From assembly GCA_021413445.1 (NCBI GenBank), contig JAIOQI010000001.1:1-64000 (forward strand): a stretch of 64,000 bases of DNA. The letters run 5' to 3'. Positions 11,299 to 19,907 of this stretch are shown one piece after another. This stretch comes from Alphaproteobacteria bacterium. GTDB lineage: Bacteria > Pseudomonadota > Alphaproteobacteria > Micavibrionales > UBA2020. The first letter of the stretch is position 1. The number at the start of each line of letters is the position of its first letter. The notes beneath the pieces were generated by a model. The model did no database searches. It was not told the origin of the DNA and worked only from the letters and a program-made list of their open reading frames with translations. Both the position numbers and the translations under genes were made by a program.

Positions 11299-11817
11299 GA
11301 ACGCTCCTTTTGTAAATTTATTTCCCGGCGGGTTTTTTTTGTTTCTGGCATTTGCGCGGGCCTTGTGCTGTTAAGCTGAAAAAATAACCTGAATATTTAA
11401 AACTCCGTTGCGTGATCCGCAGTCTTACTACCAGATGTTGCATGATCTTGGTTAAGAATGGCTTACCGTATTGACGCCGATGGGTTTTTTTAACAATCAT
11501 TTCAAGCGGATAAATTATTTTGTCTTTTTTTGGATTTTCAACGATAACGCCAGACCGCCGATGTTGAGGCATAATCTTTCCGAATCAATCGGCACATGAA
11601 AGAACTTGGGCAATCACCTGAGTTGTGCGGGCTTTTGCAAGAATTGTTTTCATGGTTTTGGTAAATCCGCCGCAATCTGCAATTGTTTTTGTTTCAAAAA
11701 ACAGGCTTGGCGCGCTATTCACTAATCTTTGACGGCCGCTGCCTATTCTTTTCTTGCCTGGCGTTGCCCAAAGGGGAAATTTTGTTGTATTCTGGCGGCT
11801 GGGTTTGGAGGTGCCGA
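11299..11817. other. Gene-poor intergenic region
   Basis: 519 bases between the divergent response regulator and first ankyrin gene. It is AT-richer than its surroundings and presumably holds both promoters. An 84-codon open frame on the minus strand (11,318-11,572) has no ribosome-binding site and an unnatural basic composition, so I do not call it. No repeat or RNA fold stood out. Confidence 0.5.
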
Positions 11818-12342
11818 ATGCGGTTTAGGTTGGACGGTCTTTTTAACAAGTTATCGGGACGCGCTAACAAAAAAGAAGATCGCGGCAATACGCCCCTGTA
11901 TAAAGCCGTGAAAGAAGGCAACATCAGCAAGGTCAAGCGCCTTCTGGAGCATGGCGCCGACCCGAATATTTATAACGATCATCATTTGACCCCTCTGCAT
12001 CAGGCGGCGTATTGGGGCGAAACAGAGATTGTCAGGCTGTTGCTGAAACACGGCGCCAAGATTGATCTTGATAACGGCAGGGGATGGACGGCGCTGCATT
12101 CCGCCGCCGTTTCCGGCGGCCTGAAAAGCCGGAAGGAGATTATCGACCTGTTGTTCGCTCACGGCGCCGATCTCGAAAAGCAGGATAAGAACGGCTGGAC
12201 ACCCAAGGATTACATGATGATCTGGGAGATGAATGCCGAGGCGGCTGAAAAGCTGAAGCAGTACCTGGCGCAGTCGGATGAATTAAAACCGGCCGTCAGC
12301 ACGCCTAAAAAACCTTCCAATATCAAAACCCCCAAGCATTGA
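11818..12342 (+). CDS. Ankyrin-repeat protein (small, about four repeats)
   Basis: A 174-residue cytoplasmic-type protein built of ankyrin repeats (TPLYKAVKEGNISKVKRLLEHGADPN; TPLHQAAYWGETEIVRLLLKHGA; TALHSAAVSGG...IIDLLFAHGADLE), ending in a lysine/proline-rich tail. The ATG at 11,818 is chosen because GGAGG lies 6-7 bases upstream; an upstream in-frame ATG at 11,683 would add hydrophobic, non-repeat sequence. No signal peptide or catalytic domain is seen. It is the first of four consecutive ankyrin genes on this strand. Ankyrins bind proteins; the partner is unknown. Confidence 0.88.
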   Translation: MRFRLDGLFNKLSGRANKKEDRGNTPLYKAVKEGNISKVKRLLEHGADPNIYNDHHLTPLHQAAYWGETEIVRLLLKHGAKIDLDNGRGWTALHSAAVSGGLKSRKEIIDLLFAHGADLEKQDKNGWTPKDYMMIWEMNAEAAEKLKQYLAQSDELKPAVSTPKKPSNIKTPKH

Positions 12343-12553
12343 TTCTGTGCGTCGTGAGAGACGGCCCCCGGCGCGGCGGGGCTGAAGATACAATTACCCT
12401 TAAAAAACAAATACTTATATAGGTAAAAATTTTTTCATAAGAGCTTTTCAGAAGCGCTGTCGGCGTGCTATACATTTAAACGAGAATGCAATAACGTCCC
12501 CATCAGCCGCCGATTTGATAGACATAATTTTTTAAGGTTTTAATCGTTTAAAA

Positions 12554-13942
12554 ATGGCCAACACTCCCCAAAAACCGGATGATGACAAAGAGGACGACAG
12601 GGACGGCCTCAGCAAGGCCATGGACCGTCTGTCGGAGGGCTTCAGCAAGCTGACCAAAACGGACAAAACCTCAAGAACATTGGCGCAGAGCGATTTTTTC
12701 CGCGCCGTAAAAAACAATGACGTCAAGGCGGTGTCAAAAGCGCTCGATTCCGGGGCCAATCCGGATGCTTATAACGGCAGCGGGCAGACGGCGCTGCACA
12801 TTGCGGCGCTCAATAATGCCGTGGATGCGGCGCGTCTGCTGATCGGCCGCGGCGCCAATCCGCTCCTGGGAAAGCAGGACGATCCCGACCACATCCCGCT
12901 CGAAGACGCCGTCAGCTTTAATAAGCCGGAGATGGTGGATTTGCTGGCGCGGCACGGCGGGTATGTGCCGGGCGCGGCGATCAACGGCTGGTCGCTGCTT
13001 CATCGCGCCTGTGAAAAGGGCAGGGCCCGCACGGTCGAAGTGCTGCTGAACGCGGGCGCCAATTGCAATGAAACGACCGAGAACGGCTCGACGCCGCTGC
13101 TGATCGCGGTTGTGCGCGGCCATACCGAGGTGGTGAAGGTCCTGCTGCAGTTTCAGGCGGCGCTTGAAACGATGAACGAGCATTTTGTCAAGACCGATGC
13201 AAAAAAACGCACCGCCTTCCAGCTGGCCGTCGATCGCGGGCAGGCGGAGCTGATTGAAGCCATGATTGAAAAAGGCGCCGATGTCAACCGCAAGGACGCG
13301 GAGCAGAAAACGCCGCTGTTGTGCGCCATTGAAAACGGCAATCTGGATTTGGCGCGTTTGCTGGTGAAGGCGGGGGCCGATCTCAACAAGCCCTGCGACA
13401 CCTATGGCACGCCGCTGGTTTATGCCTGCGCAGCGGACACCCTTGATGATAAGGTGCGGGCGGAGATGATAGATCTTCTGATCCGGCTGGGGGCGGATGC
13501 AGATGTTCCCTCGCCGACAGGCATGCTGCCAATTCATTTGGCAATGACCTCTCTGTACGCGCAGGAGGTGCTGGCGGCGCTGCTCCGTTATCCGGTCTCC
13601 AAAGACACTGATGGCCCTTTTGGCACGCCGTTAATGATTGCCACAGTGGCTTCTTCAAAAGAAAAGTATATGCAGCTGCTTCTGGCGGCGGGGGCCAATC
13701 CCAACGGCCGAAGCCTTGAGGATGCAAGAACGCCGCTTATTCAGGCGGTCATTCAGAATAACATAAAGGGTGTCAGCCTTCTTTTGCAGGCGGGCGCCAA
13801 TCCAAGGCTTTATGACGGTCGCGGAAAATCCGCTTTATCTTATGCCCGCGAAAAGGGGCTCAATGATATTGTCGAGATTCTGGAACGGGCGTTGACAGAA
13901 AATATCTCGCAGCGAAAACCCGGTACATCTCCCGGTCTTTAG
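12554..13942 (+). CDS. Ankyrin-repeat protein (about eleven repeats)
   Basis: The 462 residues start with a charged, probably disordered 45-residue region rich in Asp/Lys, then consist almost wholly of ankyrin repeats of about 33 residues (examples TALHIAALNNAVDAARLLIGRGA, TPLLCAIENGNLDLARLLVKAGADLN, TPLIQAVIQNNIKGVSLLLQAGANP). The tail is short and basic. There is no signal peptide or membrane helix. A 211-base spacer from the previous gene suggests it may have its own promoter. Protein scaffold or inhibitor roles are typical for the fold; nothing here identifies the target. Confidence 0.9.
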   Translation: MANTPQKPDDDKEDDRDGLSKAMDRLSEGFSKLTKTDKTSRTLAQSDFFRAVKNNDVKAVSKALDSGANPDAYNGSGQTALHIAALNNAVDAARLLIGRGANPLLGKQDDPDHIPLEDAVSFNKPEMVDLLARHGGYVPGAAINGWSLLHRACEKGRARTVEVLLNAGANCNETTENGSTPLLIAVVRGHTEVVKVLLQFQAALETMNEHFVKTDAKKRTAFQLAVDRGQAELIEAMIEKGADVNRKDAEQKTPLLCAIENGNLDLARLLVKAGADLNKPCDTYGTPLVYACAADTLDDKVRAEMIDLLIRLGADADVPSPTGMLPIHLAMTSLYAQEVLAALLRYPVSKDTDGPFGTPLMIATVASSKEKYMQLLLAAGANPNGRSLEDARTPLIQAVIQNNIKGVSLLLQAGANPRLYDGRGKSALSYAREKGLNDIVEILERALTENISQRKPGTSPGL

Positions 13943-13984
13943 CGTCAAAAAATAATCTTCAAAAGCACAGTGAAATAATGGATA

Positions 13985-15049
13985 ATGCTCTTTGTCGATG
14001 AAGAGGAATCTTTCCATAAAGGAAAAGCTGTGCAGCGCGAATTTCCCTTCCGGGGGCTGACAAAACCCGATGCCAAGACGATTGATCTGCCGCAGAACGC
14101 GGAAGGCAATACCTATTTGCATGAGCTCTGTTTCAACAGGGCCTCTGTCGAGCTGGTGCGTGAAGCTGTGGTTTCCCTGGGCGCCAATGTTCAGGCGCTG
14201 AACAGGAAGGGGGTGCCGCCCCTGGGATTGGCGATCATCGACGGCAACCTTGAAATCATCCAGTGCCTGATTGATTGCGGGGCCGAGCTTTATTTTCCTG
14301 TCGGCAACGGGGAGTTTTTTAACGCTACCGCAACGGCTGTTTTCTGGGGGCGCGAAGACGTGCTGGCGTTGATCCTGAAAAACGGCGGCGGCCTGCATGT
14401 CAATCAATCCGGGTCTGATTTGTCCTGTCTCTCTCTCGCGGTAGAAAAAAACCGCCTGCAGCTGATTGAGCCGCTGGCGGCCGCCGGCGCTTTCGTCGAT
14501 CAGGAAAGCGGCACGGCGGGCCGCACGGCTTTGCAGCGGGCGGCTTTGAGCGGTTCGCCGGACGCCGTGGAAAAATTGGTCAAGCTGGGCGCCAAGATAG
14601 ACAAGCCGCAATCCTCAAACGGCATGACGGCGCTGCATTACGCGGTCTCGGACGGAAACCGCCGGGCTGTCGAGCGCCTTCTTAAGCTGGGCGCCAATCC
14701 CAATGCGCTGACAGCAGAGGGTTTGACCCCGTTGATGCTGGGTGTCAGCGGAGGGAATGCCGATATTATCGCGCTTCTGGCGGCGGCGCGGGCGGACGTG
14801 AATTACAGGTGCGCTGCCGAGCCTAAGGAAACGGCGCTGCACCGGGCGGCGCTCAAGGGCGATTATGATGTGGTTTCCGCGCTGTTGAAAAATGGCGCCG
14901 ATCCGCTTCTTGCCGACGCATTCAACCGGACGGCGGCGCGCCGGGCGCGTGAGTCCGGCAACTTGAATGTTGCGGCAAAGCTGGAGGAAGCGGAACGCAA
15001 GGCGGAACAGGAGCTGTTTGAAAAAGCCTATAATAGGCTCCGGCGGTGA
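13985..15049 (+). CDS. Ankyrin-repeat protein (about eight to nine repeats)
   Basis: A 354-residue repeat protein that follows the previous gene by 42 bases and is probably cotranscribed. The first 30 residues (FVDEEESFHKG...) are not repeat. Ankyrin units then run to residue 340, for example PPLGLAIIDGNLEIIQCLIDCGAEL, TALHYAVSDGNRRAVERLLKLGANPN and TALHRAALKGDYDVVSALLKNGADP. The C-terminus is a Glu/Lys/Arg helix (AAKLEEAERKAEQELFEKAYNRL). The start at 13,985 lacks a strong ribosome-binding site, so the exact N-terminus is uncertain. Confidence 0.88.
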   Translation: MLFVDEEESFHKGKAVQREFPFRGLTKPDAKTIDLPQNAEGNTYLHELCFNRASVELVREAVVSLGANVQALNRKGVPPLGLAIIDGNLEIIQCLIDCGAELYFPVGNGEFFNATATAVFWGREDVLALILKNGGGLHVNQSGSDLSCLSLAVEKNRLQLIEPLAAAGAFVDQESGTAGRTALQRAALSGSPDAVEKLVKLGAKIDKPQSSNGMTALHYAVSDGNRRAVERLLKLGANPNALTAEGLTPLMLGVSGGNADIIALLAAARADVNYRCAAEPKETALHRAALKGDYDVVSALLKNGADPLLADAFNRTAARRARESGNLNVAAKLEEAERKAEQELFEKAYNRLRR

Positions 15050-15079
15050 GGTAATTTCAGTTTGAAATGCGGGTGATCC

Positions 15080-16555
15080 ATGACGGATAAAAATCCTCTG
15101 AAAAAGAAGCCTTCTGACGGGCCGAAGCCGCCGCCGAAATCCGTGCGTCCGGTATTTACAGGCGCTGTTTACCGCCAACCCGACAGGATTGTCGATGCGG
15201 CCAGCGGACGCACGATGTTGATCGACGCTATTCTGAAGAAAGATAAAAAGCGCATTGAACGATTGCTGGCTTCCGGCGCCAGCCCCAACAAAACCGACAA
15301 GGCCGGAAAATCGCCGCTGCATTATGCGGCGCGGCTCGGCCAGGTGGAAGCGGCCAATCTGCTGCTGAAATCGGGGGCCGCGGCCAATCCCCGCGATAAA
15401 GCCCTGGCAACGCCGCTGTTCGAGGCACTGGATGCCCCCTTTCCGCTGGAGATGCTGGAGTGCCTCCTGAAAGGGGGGGCTGACGCGAACATCGCTGACA
15501 AGAACAACCGGGTTCCGTTGCATGACGCCGCGCAAAAATCCGGCAAGGCGGCGATTCAGTGCCTGGCGCGCGTGACGGAGAATCCCGGCCGGCCCGACAA
15601 GGCCGGCATGACGCCGCTGCACGAGGCCTGCCATAAAAACGGGCTGGAGGCGGTGCAGGCATTATTGCTGGAGCGCGGGCGTCTTTCGGTATTCAGCGCC
15701 ACTAATGAAGGCGATACTCCGCTCCATTTCGCCGCGCTCCGCGCCGAGTCTGATATTGCAAAGTATCTTCTGACGACAGAAGCCGCACAGCTGGCTAATG
15801 CGGTCAATTTAAACGGCCAGACGCCGCTGCATCTGGCCGTCAGGGAGAACAGAATCGACCTGGTGCAGTATTTGCTGCAGGTTGGCGCCGATGTTAATCT
15901 GGCCGACAGGCACGGTTTAGCTTCCCTGCATCATGCGGCCAGGACCGGAAGCGAGGCTATGGTGCTCCTCCTGATCCGGAACGGCGCCGACGTCAGCAAA
16001 GTGTCCCCCTCAGCGCCGACCACGCCTTTGTTGCAGGCGCTCGGCAAGGATAACCTGGCTGTCGCGCGTATTTTGCTCAACCACGACGCAGACCCTAATG
16101 CTGCCGGAAAAGGGGACACTTCACCCCTGCTGATGGCGGTGCATTCACGCAATGGCGAGGCTGTTGCTTTGCTGCTGCAGGCGGGCGCCAACCCGAACCT
16201 GGTTAATCAAAGGGGCCAGTCGGCGCTTTTTTTCGCCTGCAGTTACGGCCTTGAGGGCATCGTCAGGCTGCTGCTCGCCAATAAGGCGGATCCTAACCAG
16301 GCCAATGCCCTGGGACGCACGCCGCTGCATTTGCTGGCGGAGGGCGGGCCGGCAAGTCTTTCCCTGACGGGTTTGCTGCTGGGGGCCGGCGCCAATCCCG
16401 TGTTAAAGGATCAATATGGCGTAACGCCGTTCGACATGGCGCATGATCGGGGCAAACAGGCCATTCTGGAACTGTTCAGGAAAAACCTTGCAGATAAAGG
16501 CGTTTCCTACACGCCCAAGAACCCCTCCAGGCCGCCGCCGGGGTGGGAATATTAG
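15080..16555 (+). CDS. Ankyrin-repeat protein (about thirteen repeats)
   Basis: The largest of the cluster at 491 residues. After a basic, proline-rich N-terminus (DKNPLKKKPSDGPKPPPK) come about thirteen ankyrin repeats with the usual TPLHxAA...LLLxxGAxxN pattern, nearly without interruption until about residue 470, then a short PSRPPPGWEY tail. It starts 30 bases after the previous gene. Repeat sequences of the neighbouring genes are alike but not identical, which suggests old duplication of whole genes and units rather than a recent copy. No enzyme domain, signal peptide or secretion motif was recognised. Confidence 0.9.
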   Translation: MTDKNPLKKKPSDGPKPPPKSVRPVFTGAVYRQPDRIVDAASGRTMLIDAILKKDKKRIERLLASGASPNKTDKAGKSPLHYAARLGQVEAANLLLKSGAAANPRDKALATPLFEALDAPFPLEMLECLLKGGADANIADKNNRVPLHDAAQKSGKAAIQCLARVTENPGRPDKAGMTPLHEACHKNGLEAVQALLLERGRLSVFSATNEGDTPLHFAALRAESDIAKYLLTTEAAQLANAVNLNGQTPLHLAVRENRIDLVQYLLQVGADVNLADRHGLASLHHAARTGSEAMVLLLIRNGADVSKVSPSAPTTPLLQALGKDNLAVARILLNHDADPNAAGKGDTSPLLMAVHSRNGEAVALLLQAGANPNLVNQRGQSALFFACSYGLEGIVRLLLANKADPNQANALGRTPLHLLAEGGPASLSLTGLLLGAGANPVLKDQYGVTPFDMAHDRGKQAILELFRKNLADKGVSYTPKNPSRPPPGWEY

Positions 16556-16581
16556 TTCATCAGCCACAGAAGATTTAAGTC

Positions 16582-17076
16582 ATGAAGGACATGAGTAAGC
16601 ATTCATTGTTATTTTTGTTGCTTGTTGCGGGAATGATTCGCCTGGCAGTTCCGGCGGCGGCGCAGGAAAATTATTATAACTCGTCCCAACAGGAAGAAAA
16701 CCGCCCGCCTGCCGATAAAAACCCTGAGACCCGGAAAGATGCGGCGGCTGTAAAAACACCCGCCGCAGAGCAGGAGTCCGCGCCGGTGAACAGCTTTACT
16801 GTAACATCAATCCAGAAATGCTATGCGCAACTCAGCCATGAAGATGCGCTGGAGATACAGCAAAACTACAGCAAGCCTTATGATGAGTGTCAGCGGCGTC
16901 TGGCGCTGAAATTAAAAAACGAACAAGAAAAAAAACCAGGCAGTGCCGACGGGCCGGTTAAAAAACCCAGCAAGTTTTACAGCCTTTTTCAACGGAAAGA
17001 AAATTCCGAGAAAGATACGGATAAAGAGGAAAGCAAGAAGAGGTCTTTTTATCAAGAGCAGGTACCGCTGAACTGA
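16582..17076 (+). CDS. Small exported protein of unknown function
   Basis: 164 residues. A lysine-containing N-terminus, a hydrophobic core (SLLFLLLVAGMIRLAV) and AAA-QE form a clear signal peptide, with cleavage near residue 28. The mature part is polar, rich in Glu, Lys, Asn and Gln, with an acidic-basic alternating C-terminus and a conserved-looking core (SIQKCYAQLSHEDALEIQQN) with two cysteines about 30 residues apart. It lies 26 bases after the ankyrin gene and likely shares its transcript. I do not recognise the family. Confidence 0.7.
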   Translation: MKDMSKHSLLFLLLVAGMIRLAVPAAAQENYYNSSQQEENRPPADKNPETRKDAAAVKTPAAEQESAPVNSFTVTSIQKCYAQLSHEDALEIQQNYSKPYDECQRRLALKLKNEQEKKPGSADGPVKKPSKFYSLFQRKENSEKDTDKEESKKRSFYQEQVPLN

Positions 17077-17267
17077 TGTTGCCGCCTTGATGTTAAGTGC
17101 GTGATTAAGGATATAACGGTTAATGATATTGTGTCAGCGACAGACGGGTGTGGGTTTAGCGTCTGGCTGGATATTTTAGCAATAGTGGGGATGCCAGTTT
17201 TAAGTAGCGACCAACCGAATGCGAATATAACAGCAAGTCGATTGTCCGCTTGAAGCCTACGTTTATT

Positions 17268-17930
17268 TTATTCTGATTGCACAGAGGCAGGTGCTTTCGG
17301 AGGGGGCCCGAGGTTTGATGTGCTGAGCGGTTTCCACTCCGCCGCTTCTTTGTCTGCTTTAGTGATGGCTTCCGCCGACAGTTTTTTCTTGGCGATGGCG
17401 GCAGCCAGTTCCGCTGCGGCCTGCTGGTATTTAGGGTCTTGCGTCCCTTTGGCGCAAATCCTGAACCATTTGTAGGAATTGTAAAAATCGGGCTTGATGT
17501 CGTCCGTTGCGCTTTTGTTGCCGCGGAAAAGGATAGTGGCGTAGAAGTAAGCCCCCGCCTGGTCGCCCAGTTGCGCGGCGCGTAAAAACCATTGCCCTGC
17601 CGTATGGAGGTTCTGGTCCACGCCCGTGGCGCTGGTGTACATAGCAGCAACGGCAAGCATGGCGTCCGGGTTGTTTTTTTCAATGGCGGCGCGCCAATAG
17701 AGGGACAAGGCCTCTTGATAATCTTGGACGACGCCGTAGCCGTAGTAATACATGTTACCGATCAGCAGCATGGCGCGGTCGTCGCCGGTTTCGGCCAAAG
17801 GGCGCAGCTCAAGGATTGTTTTCTCCCAGTCTTTGCGGTTATAGGCATCCCGGCCTTCTTCAAAGCCGGCGTATGCGGGGGCCGCAAAAACGGATAAAAA
17901 AGCCAGAACAAGGAGGGTGGGTCGCAACAT
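17268..17930 (-). CDS. Exported Sel1-like repeat protein
   Basis: 220 residues with a signal peptide (LVLAFLSVFAAPAYA-GF, cleavage near residue 21) followed by Sel1-type TPR units: AMLLIGNMYYYGYGVVQDYQEALSLYWRAA, AMLAVAAMYTSATGVDQNLHTAGQWFLRAA and AGAYFYATILFRGN...SYKWFRICA. Such periplasmic Sel1 proteins serve as protein-binding scaffolds, for example in envelope maintenance. It is convergent with the small exported protein to its left. Function beyond scaffold is not visible. Confidence 0.85.
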   Translation of the reverse strand: MLRPTLLVLAFLSVFAAPAYAGFEEGRDAYNRKDWEKTILELRPLAETGDDRAMLLIGNMYYYGYGVVQDYQEALSLYWRAAIEKNNPDAMLAVAAMYTSATGVDQNLHTAGQWFLRAAQLGDQAGAYFYATILFRGNKSATDDIKPDFYNSYKWFRICAKGTQDPKYQQAAAELAAAIAKKKLSAEAITKADKEAAEWKPLSTSNLGPPPKAPASVQSE

Positions 17931-18308
17931 GGCTAAAGATTTCCTAAAGGTGCAGGATAAATTGTTTTTTCAGGGTAAAGCCTTTTTAGTTTTTTTTCAA
18001 ATGTTTCTGAGAAATAAAAATGTCTGCAGATATTGTCTGGGACTTGCAAATCGGTATTTATAACCACTTGACTGGAAACACGGGTTTGACGGCTCATCAT
18101 CGCTGATGGCGCGGGTCATGTCCCTTCGGGGATAACTTTTCCTCATGCGGTGATTGGTGAAAGCAGCGCCTGAATAATGGACAGTCAGGTTTGTTTCTAG
18201 GCCTATTCTATTTTTATGAAATGATTAGATAAATTAAGTATTAAGAATTTGTAAATCTTTTTCATGCTAGAATGAACAGACATAAGACATTAATGGTGAG
18301 AAAAAAAG
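17931..18308. other. Non-coding interval
   Basis: 378 bases between divergent genes. AT-rich stretches at both ends presumably carry promoters. A TAGAAT at 18,268-18,273 lies 36 bases before the next start codon and could be a -10 box, but no good -35 is at the right spacing. The middle contains a small GTCCC-TTCG-GGGAT hairpin. I see no gene or known RNA family. Confidence 0.4.
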
Positions 18309-18563
18309 ATGACCGATATCAAGACGCAATTCAATTCCGCGCATGATCAAAGCTCCGGTTATCTGCGGGCATCCCTTAGTTTCATGGCGGCGGATACACG
18401 CTATGGCCTGGGGGATGAAGCTAATGCCGACTTTGCTGTTATTAAAAAATATGCAGCATCGCATCCGGAGAGGCAGGATATTGTGAATTATGTTTCAAAG
18501 GTAGAATCTTTGGCTAAAAAAACCCAGTCCCCCACCTTAGCTAAGCCAACAAACAAGATGTAA
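18309..18563 (+). CDS. Small cytoplasmic protein, unknown
   Basis: 84 residues, mainly helical in appearance (SGYLRASLSFMAADTRYGLGDEANADFAVIKKYA), with a basic Lys/Thr/Pro tail. GGTGAG precedes the ATG at an acceptable distance, and a strong terminator follows 40 bases after the stop, both of which support a real gene. There is no signal peptide or known motif. Confidence 0.6.
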   Translation: MTDIKTQFNSAHDQSSGYLRASLSFMAADTRYGLGDEANADFAVIKKYAASHPERQDIVNYVSKVESLAKKTQSPTLAKPTNKM

Positions 18564-18602
18564 CCTTCTTTTTTTTTAAAGTGAATATATAGCCAAAGAA
18601 TT

Positions 18603-18634
18603 GCCCCGATCCTTCAGTGGATCGGGGCTTTTTT
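18603..18634 (+). terminator. Intrinsic terminator
   Basis: GCCCCGATCC (18,603-18,612) and GGATCGGGGC (18,619-18,628) form a perfect 10-bp stem with a 6-base loop followed by six T. It ends the 84-residue gene. The ankyrin gene on the other strand converges on it. Confidence 0.93.
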
Positions 18635-18652
18635 ATGCCTGAAATAATTCGC

Positions 18653-19255
18653 TTAAACCGGATATTTGGCGTGGTGCTCCATGACCTTGAGCAGGGTTTT
18701 CGCCAGATGACCGTGCCGGTGGCGGGCGGCGGTGTCGCGGGCGGTCATGCCCTTTTTATCTTCATGAAAAACATTGATGCCGGCCGAGATCAGGATTCCC
18801 GCCATCAGCACGTCGCCCTTGGCGGCGGCGATGTGCAGCAGGCCGGCGCCCAGCAGCTTGTCCTCAACGCTCAGCTTGGCGCCGCGCTGGATCAGGTACC
18901 TGACCACCTCATAGCGGCTTTGCTGGACCGCCAGGTAAAGCGCGGTGTGGCCGAAGGGGTGAATCGGCGCATCGAGGACCGCGCCGTTCTCCAGGAAAAA
19001 CCGCACCAGGTCGAGGTGGCCGTAAAAAGCCGCCTCGTGCAGCGGCCGTCTGCCGATTTCATCGGGCAGGTCCAGCCCGTTTCCCGCATCAAAGATGACT
19101 TCCGCGCTCAGCAGGTCGCCTTCCCGGGCCAGATCGTGCATGAAGCTCTGGCGCACGAGGTTGAACGGCGTGGGATTGTTGATCTGGCGGACAAAGTCTG
19201 TCGTGTTCAGATTAAAGTTATAGGCCTGAAGGTCTGTCATAACTGATGGGGTCAT
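18653..19255 (-). CDS. Ankyrin-repeat protein (minus-strand member)
   Basis: 200 residues. A 40-residue N-terminus (LQAYNFNLNTTDFVRQINNP) is followed by about four ankyrin repeats: RPLHEAAFYGHLDLVRFFLENGAVLD, TALYLAVQQSRYEVVRYLIQRGAKL, GLLHIAAAKGDVLMAGILISAGIN and a partial last unit ending in KTLLKVMEHHAK. GGAG lies 8 bases before the ATG at 19,255; a second ATG is at 19,240. It is separated from the plus-strand ankyrin cluster by three unrelated genes. Confidence 0.88.
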   Translation of the reverse strand: MTPSVMTDLQAYNFNLNTTDFVRQINNPTPFNLVRQSFMHDLAREGDLLSAEVIFDAGNGLDLPDEIGRRPLHEAAFYGHLDLVRFFLENGAVLDAPIHPFGHTALYLAVQQSRYEVVRYLIQRGAKLSVEDKLLGAGLLHIAAAKGDVLMAGILISAGINVFHEDKKGMTARDTAARHRHGHLAKTLLKVMEHHAKYPV

Positions 19256-19347
19256 TTTGAATGCTCCATGAACAGGAATGAAATTGACGGCGGTATGCTG
19301 TGTATGAACCTATTATACACCACAAAATAGTTAAGAAACGGTTAACT

Positions 19348-19356
19348 TGTGGATAA
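19348..19356 (-). promoter_or_regulatory. Perfect DnaA-box sequence
   Basis: TGTGGATAA on the plus strand is the exact complement of the consensus DnaA box TTATCCACA. It lies in the promoter region of the minus-strand ankyrin gene, next to GTTAAGAAACGGTTAAC. A single box can regulate a promoter or arise by chance. Confidence 0.35.
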
Positions 19357-19385
19357 CTTTTTCACCCACATTTTTTTATTCATAA

Positions 19386-19631
19386 CTATGGGTGTTGCCC
19401 ATGCAGGTACCGTTGCAGGCACAGCAGGCGCAATTGCGGTTTTTTGAGCAAGTCCTTTTCCTCCAGGTGCGCCTGTTTCATCGCACGGAAAAGGTCTGCC
19501 GCCCTGTCGTTGATGAGCCACTCGATCAGGTGGTGATCGGGTTTCTCCTGTTGCAGCTCCTGGGCAAGTTCGGCGGTTTCTGAGGAAATCGTATCGGGGA
19601 GGGTAGCGGGGGAAGGGTCGAGTTTTGCCAT
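19386..19631 (-). CDS. Small protein, unknown
   Basis: 81 residues, acidic N-terminal half and a Leu/Gln/Arg-rich C-terminal half, with no recognised motif. AGGAACC precedes the start. The start codon overlaps the stop of the upstream tiny membrane gene as TAATG, so the two are translationally coupled. It contains one cysteine and a histidine-containing tail (CLQRYLHGQHP). Confidence 0.6.
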   Translation of the reverse strand: MAKLDPSPATLPDTISSETAELAQELQQEKPDHHLIEWLINDRAADLFRAMKQAHLEEKDLLKKPQLRLLCLQRYLHGQHP

Positions 19632-19780
19632 TAAAGGTTCCTTTTACGCGTGTTTACTTTTACTGCTTGTTTTTGAAGCTTTTTTTCCCGCAGGCGCCCG
19701 AGCAGGAAAAAAACCGGCAGCGTGGCCATCACGACAATCAAAAGGATATCTAAAAGAGGGAAAGATGGGAGGGTGCTCAT
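19631..19780 (-). CDS. Tiny single-span membrane protein
   Basis: 49 residues from the ATG at 19,780 (STLPSFPLLDILLIVVM). One hydrophobic helix (about residues 8-26) is followed by a strongly basic cytoplasmic tail (LREKKLQKQAVKVNTRKR). In-frame ATG at 19,801 and TTG at 19,813 are other possible starts. Coupled to the 81-residue gene. The N-out/C-in arrangement is predicted by the positive-inside rule. Confidence 0.55.
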   Translation of the reverse strand: MSTLPSFPLLDILLIVVMATLPVFFLLGRLREKKLQKQAVKVNTRKRNL

Positions 19781-19907
19781 TTTTTCGTTCAATCCTGACA
19801 TCGTTAAGATCAAGGCGCATAACCAAGCTATACCTTGATCGTAACGCTAATTTATGAACGTTTGGTTAATTTGCCCCGGAGGGGCGGTCTTGAGACCCGA
19901 AAGAAAT

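Noticed and set aside
11318-11572. 84-codon minus-strand frame upstream of the CheY-like gene
   Set aside because: Arg/Lys-rich unnatural composition, no ribosome-binding site, no motif; likely chance.
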